From an uncultured Odoribacter sp. (GTDB lineage Bacteria; Bacteroidota; Bacteroidia; Bacteroidales; Marinifilaceae), in NCBI GenBank assembly GCA_910578105.1, contig CAJTPD010000009.1, forward strand, positions 1-64,000: a stretch of 64,000 nt of DNA. The letters are read 5' to 3'. Below the pieces are notes generated by a model that worked only from the letters and a program-made list of their open reading frames with translations, searched no databases and was not told the origin of the DNA. The position numbers and the translations under genes were made by a program. Positions within the stretch are counted from its first letter, which is position 1. Each line of letters begins with the position of its first letter. Below are positions 24,967-33,814 of the stretch, in pieces.

Positions 24967-26067
24967 TCAGTCGTTTATCATTTTTTTGAATCCTTTCCCA
25001 TAGGAAAGAGGATTCTTGGCATTGACAATCCAACCTCTCTTCTTCCCTTCCGGACGCGATATGTATTTCTTTCCGGCCAATGTTCCTATTTGTTTCTGAA
25101 TGGCAGACCTGTTTATGCCAAGAATCCCGGACATATTATCCAAAGTCATATTGGGGTCAGCCTGGAGCAAAGAGAGAATCCGACCTGGTGTTGCTGTCGA
25201 AAATTGCACTATTTCGCCTTCATACCACCATGAAGAATCCTTATCCGATGATATAAAGGAGATGTAAGCGACTATATCACTCAGCAAAATTTTCTTCATA
25301 TGCTCGATAAATGGCAAAATAGCAGAATAATCAGCATGTGCTCCCATCGACGGAACTAAACCCACATTGGCGTCAGCTTGGGCAAGAGCTGCCAAATAAG
25401 CCGATTTATTCTTTGCCTTAACTACCATCATCGGCCAGCCATGCTGTTTTAATATGAAATTAACCATAAGTCTTGCTATACGACCATTACCATCCTCAAA
25501 TGGGTGAATCCGGATATATCTGTAATGAAATATCGCTGCAAGCTCTATTGGACTAAGTTCATTTGCTGCGGCAGCTTCATTATACCACTGAACCAAATCG
25601 AACATCAGAGCCGGCGTTTCTTCAGGTGTTGCATAGTAGAACATGGCTCCGGACGGAGTTTTAACGGAATTCGGACGCGTCTTATAAATTCCTGCATGCA
25701 CAGTATAGCTGCTGATAACGCCAGAAGGAGATTTTACAGGAACCTCATAATCCTCTCGCAACATAACCTTGTGCAACTGCCTTATGAATGCTTCTGTCAG
25801 AGGTTTTCCACCCTGAGCCTCATCTATCATAAGGTTTAAACATAAATTATGGGCTTTCATTTCCTCAAAATCCCTCATAGGAGCACTGCCTATGACTTCT
25901 CCAAAAAGTAACAACACTTCTGTCTGACCATAGGTCAGGGTATTGCCTTCTATATGGTTACTGTTATAGTTGAAATCAAGCATAAACTTGTTTTGTAATC
26001 TCAAAGTATCCATGTCAGACAAAGGTTGTAATGACTTCCACTGCTCAATTACCTGCTGAAGTTCCAT
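24967..26067 (-). CDS. Fic-domain protein (AMP-transferase type)
   Basis: A 366-residue Fic protein with the complete active-site motif HPFEDGNGR (188-196) and an N-terminal inhibitory helix motif SNHIEGN (36-42), so a class II self-inhibited enzyme. The C-terminus carries a winged helix (TPGRILSLLQADPNMTLDNMSGILGINRSAIQKQI). Fic enzymes transfer AMP from ATP to hydroxyl side chains of target proteins. The wHTH suggests that the protein also binds DNA; upstream dyads (26101-26209) are candidate autoregulatory sites. It is a stand-alone gene. Confidence 0.92.
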   Translation of the reverse strand: MELQQVIEQWKSLQPLSDMDTLRLQNKFMLDFNYNSNHIEGNTLTYGQTEVLLLFGEVIGSAPMRDFEEMKAHNLCLNLMIDEAQGGKPLTEAFIRQLHKVMLREDYEVPVKSPSGVISSYTVHAGIYKTRPNSVKTPSGAMFYYATPEETPALMFDLVQWYNEAAAANELSPIELAAIFHYRYIRIHPFEDGNGRIARLMVNFILKQHGWPMMVVKAKNKSAYLAALAQADANVGLVPSMGAHADYSAILPFIEHMKKILLSDIVAYISFISSDKDSSWWYEGEIVQFSTATPGRILSLLQADPNMTLDNMSGILGINRSAIQKQIGTLAGKKYISRPEGKKRGWIVNAKNPLSYGKGFKKMIND

Positions 26068-26100
26068 TAGTTCAATTTTATTTTTCTACAAAGTTAGAAT

Positions 26101-26209
26101 TTTTACCACTATACCCAAAATTTACCACTAAATAAGTGGTAAATTTAAATAGTGTTATACATAATTTACCACCGCAATTTGAATTTACCACCATTTCAGT
26201 GGTAAATTC
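26101..26209. promoter_or_regulatory. Operator array upstream of fic (TTTACCAC / GTGGTAAA dyads)
   Basis: Two perfect 11-bp dyads, 26119-26129/26135-26145 (spacer 5) and 26181-26191/26199-26209 (spacer 7), plus single half-sites at about 26101-26110 and 26164-26173, all share TTTACCAC. They begin about 35 bp upstream of the fic start. Binding by Fic's own winged helix is inferred. Confidence 0.7.
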
Positions 26210-26536
26210 CTTTAATAAAATTAACTCTCCATATTATACACAACATTTAAGCAAAATTATTGATATGTTTTTGCATGTGATTGTACCAACGCAAACCCTA
26301 AATACCGGAATTTTTAAAATAATTCGGTATTAATATATGTTAAAAAATCAGACAGGATAATATAAAACATGCCTATATTTATAACATTGAAGGAGAGTCT
26401 TGAACACCCTGCTTTCTTCCTGACAATTTTGCAGATTACTTTACATTTTGCCACAAAGTTTCAATATTTTTGTGGGGTACAAGAATGGTGGAGAAACTCC
26501 TAATCAGATTCTCATATTTTATTGCTTTCGTGATTT
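26210..26536. other. Noncoding AT-rich spacer
   Basis: About 330 bp between the fic operator array and the DUF3791/DUF3990 trio. I see no gene, no strong hairpin and no repeat here. Confidence 0.4.
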
Positions 26537-26761
26537 CTATGCGATTGTTCCCGTGTTCAACTCGTTTTTAAGGAACGAATAGACATATTGTACGCTTTGG
26601 AAATACAGTCCTGTATTCGGGTCGCTTAACTTGGCGTATGTTTCAGAATTATACAATGTATCGAGAGATTCAGCGATGTCCATACCGAAATCCTTTGCCA
26701 GCAATTCTGCCAAATCGGTCGCAATGGCCTCCTTCATATAGTTAAAATCGCTGTCCCTCAT
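26537..26761 (-). CDS. Third protein of the DUF3791/DUF3990 cassette
   Basis: A 74-residue acidic helical protein (MRDSDFNYMKEAIATDLAELLAKDFGMD; TLYNSETYAKLSDPNTGLYFQSVQYVYSFLKNEL). The ATG overlaps the stop of the DUF3990 gene by four bases, so the trio is translationally coupled. Proteins of this shape often follow DUF3990 genes. It could be a second antitoxin or an accessory; function not established. Confidence 0.7.
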   Translation of the reverse strand: MRDSDFNYMKEAIATDLAELLAKDFGMDIAESLDTLYNSETYAKLSDPNTGLYFQSVQYVYSFLKNELNTGTIA

Positions 26762-27225
26762 AGTTTTGTAAGATATTTAACAGCGGTCTCTGTTCCAAAG
26801 AAATACTGAAAGGTAATTCCTTTCATATATTTCAGCCTATTCAGAAACTCAGCTTTATCAATACTGCCGTCTTTGAGTTTACGAATTTGCAGACCTATTT
26901 TATCATTGGCAATCGGACCATAAACAATATCATACTGTTCAACATCATTTCCCTCACGATTGGCAAACACGAAATCAGCCCATTCCTCCGAATAATTATC
27001 AAATACTTTGATACGTAGTGCAGAATCGTGCATTACTGCATCATCAAACTCAAACTTGGTTATGACCGGCTCTCCTCCCAATAGCAATGATTTGAATGTA
27101 GCCATTTCCGTTGCCTGCATCTCACTCTCGGACAAATAGAACCCTTTGCCAAAATCCTTATTAGGTTTTGATTTGTCGAGGTCTATATGCTCGATAATCA
27201 TATTTGAGCCATGATAAAGTATCAT
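26758..27225 (-). CDS. DUF3990 protein, ADP-ribosyltransferase-like putative toxin
   Basis: A 155-residue protein. The N-terminal YHGSNMIIEHIDLDKSKPNKDFGKGFYLSESEMQATEMA matches DUF3990, whose 'YHGS ... D(F/G)GxGFYLS' arrangement resembles the NAD-binding His/Tyr core of ADP-ribosyltransferases. VEQYDIVYGPIANDKI and TFQYFFGTETAVKYL are also typical. Four-base overlaps on both sides place it as the middle gene of three. A toxin role is inferred from the ART-like motifs and from the small flanking genes; catalytic activity is unproven. Confidence 0.8.
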   Translation of the reverse strand: MILYHGSNMIIEHIDLDKSKPNKDFGKGFYLSESEMQATEMATFKSLLLGGEPVITKFEFDDAVMHDSALRIKVFDNYSEEWADFVFANREGNDVEQYDIVYGPIANDKIGLQIRKLKDGSIDKAEFLNRLKYMKGITFQYFFGTETAVKYLTKL

Positions 27226-27443
27226 AATTTACCTCCTGCTCTTCGACAATAAAGTGCTATACTTTCTACCGCCTCATTAAAGTCAAGCGTATGAATTATG
27301 CCATAATTCTGCTCTATGAAGGCTACACCTTTGTGGATGCGGATATAACGGTAAGCCTGCTTGTCAGACAGACCAAACTTCTTGGCAAATTCATTTACCA
27401 AAGCGATGATGTATTCGATTATGTCACGGGTGTTGTATGTCAT
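27222..27443 (-). CDS. DUF3791 protein, putative antitoxin
   Basis: A 73-residue helical protein (YIIALVNEFAKKFGLSDKQAYRYIRIHKGVAFIEQNYGIIHTLDFNEAVESIALYCRRAGG), the DUF3791 signature. It is first in the coupled trio with DUF3990 and the 26537 gene. DUF3791 genes regularly precede DUF3990 genes, consistent with an antitoxin or targeting partner; this assignment is inference from gene order. Confidence 0.8.
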   Translation of the reverse strand: MTYNTRDIIEYIIALVNEFAKKFGLSDKQAYRYIRIHKGVAFIEQNYGIIHTLDFNEAVESIALYCRRAGGKL

Positions 27444-27701
27444 AACATTATACCTGCTATCCTTACAAAGATACTACATTTTCTTGAAGTATAAGTAATT
27501 CGCAATGAAAATCTACATGTGTCTGACAATGAATATTCTTATATAGACATTTCCTATGGAAAATTCCGCGTTTTAGTCATATATTCAACGGTAATTTTGA
27601 TATCTTTCATAACCACTTATATACAACCTTACACCAAATTTGGAGATATAATGAATATACAAAAAACATCGATTTTACTCACTATTTATACGGCATATTA
27701 T

Positions 27702-27886
27702 TTATGCCCTTAGTTCTCGTATTCTTGCATTCAATCTTTTTAATGAGTTCAATAATATATCAAAACTTACCGATTCTCCATAAATCATGGTGTCTTGCAT
27801 ATGTTTATAATCTTCCCTCCATTGTCGTTCTACTTTCTTGTTTGGAGGAAGCAAATTATTACCAGCGAAGCCGAATGTAGCAAGGC
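27702..27886 (-). pseudogene. C-terminal remnant of an AbiEii/AbiGii-type nucleotidyltransferase toxin
   Basis: Read leftwards, an open stretch without a start encodes TFGFAGNNLLPPNKKVERQW, REDYKHMQDTMIYGESVSFD and ILLNSLKRLNARIREL before a TAA at 27704-27702. The 'DY..M...MIYGES..FD.LL..L..LN.RI' ending is the usual tail of AbiEii-family proteins. The rest of the gene and its antitoxin are gone: the frame is cut by a stop just upstream at about 27888, where the GC-richer hmu block begins. Confidence 0.6.
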
Positions 27887-27927
27887 CGTTTTAGACTGCG
27901 AGGTGGCGATTAACGATGATGTGTAAG

Positions 27928-28254
27928 CTACTCCGGTACATAGATGATTTCGCCGTTTTCGAGTTCATAGGCGATACCGACCTTTTTGCCTTTTTTCCCG
28001 TTTTTGGAGTCCTGATCCTCGGAGGGTGTATAGCGGTTTATCTTTTCGCCCTCCTTGGTAATAATCTCCATGTTCTCCTTGCCGGGGTTCTTCACCATCG
28101 TGAAGTCCTCTTTGCTGAACATCTCCGTCATGTTGTAACGACTCACGAGGGCGACCATGAGTGCCACGGCAAACACCATCGCTACGTCGAACAGATTGCT
28201 CACGACGCTCATCGGGTCGCTGCCGTCCTCCTTGTTCAAAAGTCTGCGTTTCAT
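27928..28254 (-). CDS. hmuV: HmuV-like DUF2149 membrane protein
   Basis: A 108-residue protein with one membrane helix (SNLFDVAMVFAVALMVALVSRY) after a short cytosolic start and a charged periplasmic tail ending AYELENGEIIYVPE: the DUF2149 family, ExbD-like in topology. It is the last gene of the operon, overlapping hmuU by four bases (ATGA). With HmuU it may form an energy-coupling pair for the heme system. The name follows the P. gingivalis hmuYRSTUV order; the function of HmuV itself is not well established. Confidence 0.82.
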   Translation of the reverse strand: MKRRLLNKEDGSDPMSVVSNLFDVAMVFAVALMVALVSRYNMTEMFSKEDFTMVKNPGKENMEIITKEGEKINRYTPSEDQDSKNGKKGKKVGIAYELENGEIIYVPE

Positions 28255-28850
28255 CGTTCTGCCGGGATTTCGTTCAACAATTCCGCCACGAATTCGAGGT
28301 CGGTCATCTCCTGCAAATACCAGCGTTGTTTCACCTGCTCCGTCACGAACCCGATGGCTGCGGCAAAAAGTCCCACGACCGTCGTTGCAAACGCTACCTG
28401 CATGTTATAGGCCATCGAGGCGATGTCGCCCGTTGAAAGTCCCACGAGTGCAGGACCCATCGGGATAAGGGTGCCCATCAGTCCGAGCATGGGACCCATT
28501 TTGCCGAGTGTCTTCGAGACGGCGAGGTCCTTGTCAGCCTCGATCTCAAAATCAGAAAGCAGACGCTGCCGCATCGCCGTGCTGTCGGCTCGGAGCAGAC
28601 GATTCATGTAGGTTACCGCCAGCGACGGGTTCTTCTTGGGCAGGTGCTCCGAGAGCGACGATACGTTGTCCCTGTTCAGCCTGTCCAGTTCCTTGCGCAG
28701 AAGTGCAGCCGTGCGGCGGGTGGCCATATACTGCCCGAAGAAACTGCCGACGAGCAGCAAAGCCCGACCGAAAAAGAATATCAACAATATGATTACGGGA
28801 ACGAGCAGCCCCGTCGAGATCCAATAGAGAATATCCGAAATGTAATTCAT
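28251..28850 (-). CDS. hmuU: HmuU-like MotA/TolQ/ExbB proton channel protein
   Basis: A 199-residue protein with a membrane helix near the N-terminus, a cytoplasmic loop (VSSLSEHLPKKNPSLAVTYMNRLL) and two C-terminal helices in the ExbB/TolQ core (DLAVSKTLGKMGPMLGLMGTLIPMGPALVGLSTGDIASMAYNMQVAFATTVVGLFAAAIGF). It is predicted to use the proton-motive force. Overlap with hmuV and 4-bp spacing to hmuT show one operon. It probably energises heme uptake or the HmuS reaction; the precise role is inferred. Confidence 0.88.
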   Translation of the reverse strand: MNYISDILYWISTGLLVPVIILLIFFFGRALLLVGSFFGQYMATRRTAALLRKELDRLNRDNVSSLSEHLPKKNPSLAVTYMNRLLRADSTAMRQRLLSDFEIEADKDLAVSKTLGKMGPMLGLMGTLIPMGPALVGLSTGDIASMAYNMQVAFATTVVGLFAAAIGFVTEQVKQRWYLQEMTDLEFVAELLNEIPAER

Positions 28851-28854
28851 GATG

Positions 28855-29550
28855 TTATTTATTTTTAATTATATGTTTCAATCTTATTCTATAAATCGCA
28901 GTACCTCCGACCAAACCGATGACGAGGAGGACGCATACTCCCGCCAGTGCCGGCCATTCCACTTTGCTGATACCGGCGACGGCAGTGCGGCCGTTTACCG
29001 TGGCGATGACTCCCAGGACGGCAATCAGGGCATTGGAGAGAAAGAGCAATTCGAGGCGTATCTCCTTTTCGGGCAGCAACCGTTTCATGCCGTATATCCC
29101 ACTTGTCAGCACAACGAGCACCGCGCCCGCCAGAGACCATGACACCGTCGGAAACGGCACGCCCGGGAGGGCGAAGATAACCGTTACCAGCAGACTGAAC
29201 AGCACGGGAAAGATGAGTACTCCGGGGAACCACCGCAGGATGCGGTATGCCCATATTGTCCGGGGTTTGACCTTTCCCGAGGTCTGGATATGCGCCGCCA
29301 GGATGCAGAAAGCCATCTGCACTGCCACTTCCAACGTCAGGACGACCGCCGCGTCGAGCATCAGTGCGGAATCCGACAGCCAGACCGAAACTTGCGACTT
29401 CGACTGCTCGATGGCATAACGCCACATCGAACCCGTGAAGAGGGCGCACACCGCAGCGGAAAATACGACCGCATAGGGCTTGCGGTAGGTCTGCTTCAAA
29501 ATGTAATTGAAGCAGACCAGCATCATCATGACCAATACGACGGTTTCCAT
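28855..29550 (-). CDS. hmuT: HmuT-like polytopic membrane protein
   Basis: A 231-residue hydrophobic protein with about six predicted helices (for example VVLVMMMLVCFNYIL; AAVVLTLEVAVQMAFCILAA; FPGVLIFPVLFSLLVTVIFAL; SLAGAVLVVLTSGIYG). It has no signal or catalytic motif. It overlaps hmuS by one base (start/stop sharing). Its position between HmuS and the ExbB-like protein matches HmuT. No biochemical function is known to me. Confidence 0.75.
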   Translation of the reverse strand: METVVLVMMMLVCFNYILKQTYRKPYAVVFSAAVCALFTGSMWRYAIEQSKSQVSVWLSDSALMLDAAVVLTLEVAVQMAFCILAAHIQTSGKVKPRTIWAYRILRWFPGVLIFPVLFSLLVTVIFALPGVPFPTVSWSLAGAVLVVLTSGIYGMKRLLPEKEIRLELLFLSNALIAVLGVIATVNGRTAVAGISKVEWPALAGVCVLLVIGLVGGTAIYRIRLKHIIKNK

Positions 29551-32500
29551 TACTCCTCCATCTTTTTACGGTGCCGACGCACCGTCCAGACCAGCGCGGT
29601 TATCGCCACGAGCACCAGAACGGCCACCGCCGTGTTGCTGACTATCGTCCTTGTCTTGTCGGACGCGTTCATCTCTTCCTTTTTCAGCACCGTTCCCTTG
29701 TTCTCTGTGAGCGAAGCCTCGCGCACGTCGCGAATCTGCTGCTCATAGCGTCGGGCTGCGTCAGGTAGGGTTTTCGAGGCGATGAACTCGCGCAGTTTGG
29801 CATTGTTGCAGACGGCACCCGAGCAAGAGGGTTTGTACTTATCCACCAGTTTGGTATGGAGTTCGGCGATGGCCTTCAGCTGCTCCGCCGAGGCATTCCA
29901 CATCCCTTTGCGTGCCGTCTCCATCATGACCGCCGTCATCTCCTGCAAGGCGGCGGGGTTCTGCCGCTCGAAATAGCCTTGTACCCCCAGGTCGAACTTA
30001 TCCTGCACGTAAACATCGTAAATTTCGTCCCATAGTTCGTCGTCTATGGCTTCGGGTTTCATCACGTTCCAGCCGTAGGTGTTCTGTACGATTTCCGCGA
30101 ATCCGCCTGCCGTGCTCGCGCCGCCTTTCATCTTCTCGCGGATGTAGGCGGGATTGAAGATGGTAGTGCGGCTCTCCACGCCGATAGCCTCCTTCAGCTC
30201 CTGCATACGCATGTTGTTGCGGTTGCGGTAGTCGCTCAAGTAGGCATCGGGCTCCTTGCCCGTGACGTTGCGCACGGCGAGGTTCATGCCGCCCATGAAC
30301 TCGTAGACATGGTCGAGGCTCAGCGCGCCCCACGTATTGCTCTGGCGGGGTTGGACAACGGCATCGGTGTTGGTCAGCGCGGCTTCCAGCGCGAACTGCC
30401 GCACCTGTTCCCACGCCTTCTCGCTGCCATAGAACGCCCCCATGTTTTGCAGATAGACGTCGGCAATTTCGGCACTGCTTTCCCAGCGGTCACCGCTCTG
30501 CACCATATCCGTTATACCCGTACCGTAGTTGCCATTTACACCGCCGAAGACGCGGTAAGTCGATACCTTGCGCGCCTCTTTCGGTGAAAGCCCCTTGTCG
30601 ATGAGCGTCCGTTCGGCATCGACGACGCTTTGCGCCACGAAGTTCTCGTATTCGTCCTCTTTCGCTGCGGCGGCCATCTCCACCGCCCGCGAGATAAGGA
30701 ACAGACGCGAAGCGGCGAGGTCGCGCAACTGCCCGCTGGTCTGCACCACCACGTCGATGCGCGGGCGTCCGAGCTGCACGGAAGAAATCAGCCGGATGTC
30801 AGTCACTCTACCGAACACGTCGCGGATGGGTTCGACGCCCAGCATATAGAGAATCTGCGCAATGGTCGCGCCTTCGGTCTCGACGAACTCGCCGCTCCAC
30901 AGCGTATAGCTGACCTTGCGGGGAATCGAATCGTTGTGCCGTTCCCGATACATGGCTATCGTATTTTCCGCCAGTTCCTTGCCACGCTCCCATGCGGTTT
31001 CGCTCGGCGTGGCCTCGGCATTCACGGCGTAGAGATTGCGTCCGGTGGGTACGGTGTTCGGATTGGCGATGGGATCGCCGCCCGGGGAGGGTGTCGTATA
31101 ACCTCCTGCCATTGCATTGAGAATGGATGCGAACTCGGTTTCGGGACTTCGCTCCAATGCCGACCTATAATTCCCTACATTGCGGACGGTGCGTTCGATT
31201 TCCATGATGAGACGGGCGAACTCCTTTTCCTCTTTGGTGTACTCCTTCACACCCGGCATCATCATCGCCGGCATCTCCGTAACAGGTCTTTCTGGAGTTT
31301 TCTCCCCGTTGCCGAGTCCGGCACTTTCGGGACGCTTGCCGATTTTCGGAATCCACGAGGGATGTTTCGCTCCGGATTTGGGGATTCCCGCCGGATGCTT
31401 CATTCCCGACGCCTGTATCGCCTTCATGCGTGCCATCATGTCCTGCGGAGCGGAGAGCGAACGTTCGATTTCGCGCGCCTTGGCAAGTTCTTCCGCAGTG
31501 ATGCCTGCCACAGCGCAGACAGAAGCGTCGGAGATTTGCACAGAGCCGTTCAGCAGCTGTGTCACCAGTTCGCGGGCAGGCGTCAGATAACGACGGGTGA
31601 AGAGTGACTTGTGCTTTTCCAAATCTGCCGACGCCTTGCCGCGCCGCTTGTCTAATGCCAGCAGCGAATAGGCTATCGGCTCGGTGGACATGGCATAGAC
31701 GCTGCTGCGGATGCGCTCTTCGGCATAGGGTTCGCCCATCGTGTAGAGCGTACCCGTTACCTTTTCGTTCGCCAGCTCCTCGGCGAAAGTCTCGATGCGG
31801 GCGATTTCCCGTTCGGTATAAGGCTTCGTGAGTAGCGAATCCAGCCGCAGTTCCCGGTGGATGCCCAATTGCACGGTGAGGCGTTTGACCTTCAATGCCG
31901 CCTTTTTGGTATCGGGCTTTCCGTCGGCATAAAGCAGGTCGTTATACTGCTGAATGGCAGCACAGAGGTCTTTGTAGATGCCCCGCACGTCACTCTCCAT
32001 GAACGGCGGCGTAAGGTGCGACTGCAAAGTGGCATACGCACGGCGTTTGGCAATCATGCCCTCGCCCACGTCGCCTATCGAATAGATGTAAAGATGCGGC
32101 GTCGGCCCGACCAGTGCATCCGCCCAGTCACCGCTGCTCAGGGCGACCTGCTTGCGTGGCGTGAACTCCAACGAGCCGTGGGTGCCGAAGTGCACCATCA
32201 CGTCAGCTTCGAATCCGTAGCGCGCCCAAAGGTAGGAGGCGACATAGGCGTGCGGCGGCGCGGCATCCGTGCCGTGGACGATGGCAAAGTCGTCGTCGCC
32301 CGCACCCGCCGCCAGCTGCGGCAGCAGCACCACATTTCCCAGCTTTACACGAGGCAATGCCAGCCTGCCGTCATCGGTAGCAATATAACTCCCCGGAAAC
32401 TCGCCGTCGAGTGCCACAACCTCCGCCATCCGCTCGGGGCAAATCGCTGCAGCCGTCCACTCGGCATACTCCTCCGCCGAGATCGGTTCGGGATTGCCGT

Positions 32501-33800
32501 TTTTCAAAAAATCGGCCTTAGCACCGCCCGCATAGGCGTTGAACACGGTACCCTGACGCTGAATCAGTTGTTCTAACTCCGCCGCTGATGCGGGCAGATT
32601 CTCCACGCGATAGCCCTCGCGTTTCATGCGGAGCAGCAGATTGTAGAGCGATGGCGCGACCTCCATGCCCGCTGCGGTCAGGGCATTCTGTCCGGGTCCC
32701 TTGTAGTAGTAAATCGCCACCCGCTTCTCGCTGTTCGGTTTATTTTGTAGGACGATATGGTTGTTGACGGTCTCGACGAAGGTCGTCAGCCGCTCGGGGA
32801 TGGCATATGCCTGCTGCAATCCCTCCGCATCGAGGCGGTGCCCAAAGAGCGCGTAGGGACGGATGGCACCGTCGATTTCGGGCATCACAACGCTCTGCGA
32901 CAGGAAGCCGCCATTCATGCCCATCTTGTCCGCCTCCCACTCATCGACCAATCGGTTGACATTGAGCGGGGCAAACAGCAGGATGTTTTTCTTCGCGAGA
33001 TAGTCTACCATCTCGTCGCCCATGCGACCGTGCGCCATATTAATTACAGCGACCGGGCGTATCGAGTCCGCTTGCCCGCCGCGCACCGCCGCCTGCATGT
33101 CGCGGATGCAGTAGACCATATTGCCTGTCTTTTCCAGCGCGGCGACCAGCTCCGCCGGTTCGCCCATCTGCCCCGTGACGATGATACGGGGTGCCTGCTC
33201 CCTCCACAGATCGTGTTCGCGCAGGAACGCCTCGTACTCGGCTACGCCGCCGAAATCCGCCTCCTCGTCGTCGGGATTGGCGGGGTTATTGTGGTAGAAC
33301 TGCTTCTCCTCCCGTTCAACGGGTGCATCGGGTTCTTCGCTGTCGAAAGTCTTTCCGTCAACCGCGCGGCGGATGTAGGTGAGCAGGTTACGGTAGTTGC
33401 GGCGTCCACCGCCGTTGAGATAGCCCTTGACTGTAGTGAGGGTTACCGAATCCGCCGAAACAATGGCGTTGGCGGGATTGGTCGCCATCGTGGTAATGAC
33501 GCACAGCCCGTCATTGGCTGCCTGCTGTATGGCAGCCCGCTGCTCGGCTGTAATGCGCAGTCCCATACCATTGATGAGCACCATGTCGTATTTGCCGATG
33601 TCATTCAGTTCCTCCGCGTCGAGTGCCGCGAGGCGAATGCGGTCGTTGTCGTTCGCCCGGGCGATCTGCCCCAGCGTGATGACCTGATAATTTACAAAAG
33701 CGATGCGCGTGGCGGAGAACCATGCGTTCCACACCACGACACCGGCTGCGATAACGAGCAGGGCGGCAATCCCTGCCCGGATTTTTCCTTTTCGTTTCAT
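29550..33800 (-). CDS. hmuS: HmuS, CobN-like heme dechelatase
   Basis: A 1416-residue CobN/magnesium-chelatase-H-type protein anchored at both ends: an N-terminal helix (AGIAALLVIAAGVVVWNAWF) and a C-terminal helix (TAVAVLVLVAITALVWTV) with a basic tail. The CobN core motif HFGTHGSLEFTPRKQ is present, as are YRNRNNMRMQELKEAIGVE and the late FDLGVQGYFERQNPAALQEM. HmuS has been linked to anaerobic removal of iron from heme in gut Bacteroidota, whereas classical CobN inserts cobalt. Here it follows the receptor and hemophore genes directly (14 bp), fitting heme processing rather than cobalamin synthesis. The N-terminal insertion (about 160-220) and the Pro/Lys-rich linker (about 790-850) are variable regions. 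Confidence 0.9.
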   Translation of the reverse strand: MKRKGKIRAGIAALLVIAAGVVVWNAWFSATRIAFVNYQVITLGQIARANDNDRIRLAALDAEELNDIGKYDMVLINGMGLRITAEQRAAIQQAANDGLCVITTMATNPANAIVSADSVTLTTVKGYLNGGGRRNYRNLLTYIRRAVDGKTFDSEEPDAPVEREEKQFYHNNPANPDDEEADFGGVAEYEAFLREHDLWREQAPRIIVTGQMGEPAELVAALEKTGNMVYCIRDMQAAVRGGQADSIRPVAVINMAHGRMGDEMVDYLAKKNILLFAPLNVNRLVDEWEADKMGMNGGFLSQSVVMPEIDGAIRPYALFGHRLDAEGLQQAYAIPERLTTFVETVNNHIVLQNKPNSEKRVAIYYYKGPGQNALTAAGMEVAPSLYNLLLRMKREGYRVENLPASAAELEQLIQRQGTVFNAYAGGAKADFLKNGNPEPISAEEYAEWTAAAICPERMAEVVALDGEFPGSYIATDDGRLALPRVKLGNVVLLPQLAAGAGDDDFAIVHGTDAAPPHAYVASYLWARYGFEADVMVHFGTHGSLEFTPRKQVALSSGDWADALVGPTPHLYIYSIGDVGEGMIAKRRAYATLQSHLTPPFMESDVRGIYKDLCAAIQQYNDLLYADGKPDTKKAALKVKRLTVQLGIHRELRLDSLLTKPYTEREIARIETFAEELANEKVTGTLYTMGEPYAEERIRSSVYAMSTEPIAYSLLALDKRRGKASADLEKHKSLFTRRYLTPARELVTQLLNGSVQISDASVCAVAGITAEELAKAREIERSLSAPQDMMARMKAIQASGMKHPAGIPKSGAKHPSWIPKIGKRPESAGLGNGEKTPERPVTEMPAMMMPGVKEYTKEEKEFARLIMEIERTVRNVGNYRSALERSPETEFASILNAMAGGYTTPSPGGDPIANPNTVPTGRNLYAVNAEATPSETAWERGKELAENTIAMYRERHNDSIPRKVSYTLWSGEFVETEGATIAQILYMLGVEPIRDVFGRVTDIRLISSVQLGRPRIDVVVQTSGQLRDLAASRLFLISRAVEMAAAAKEDEYENFVAQSVVDAERTLIDKGLSPKEARKVSTYRVFGGVNGNYGTGITDMVQSGDRWESSAEIADVYLQNMGAFYGSEKAWEQVRQFALEAALTNTDAVVQPRQSNTWGALSLDHVYEFMGGMNLAVRNVTGKEPDAYLSDYRNRNNMRMQELKEAIGVESRTTIFNPAYIREKMKGGASTAGGFAEIVQNTYGWNVMKPEAIDDELWDEIYDVYVQDKFDLGVQGYFERQNPAALQEMTAVMMETARKGMWNASAEQLKAIAELHTKLVDKYKPSCSGAVCNNAKLREFIASKTLPDAARRYEQQIRDVREASLTENKGTVLKKEEMNASDKTRTIVSNTAVAVLVLVAITALVWTVRRHRKKMEE

Positions 33801-33814
33801 ATCCTTTTAATTTT

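Noticed and set aside
27519..27713. 64-codon rightward frame between the DUF3791 trio and the hmu operon
   Set aside because: No family features, AT-driven composition, and its 3' part is antisense to the AbiEii remnant.
29550..33800. Cobalamin cobaltochelatase CobN as the product name
   Set aside because: Context (HmuY, HmuR, ExbB-like and DUF2149 partners) and terminal membrane anchors point to HmuS heme processing; no cobalamin genes or B12 riboswitch are nearby.
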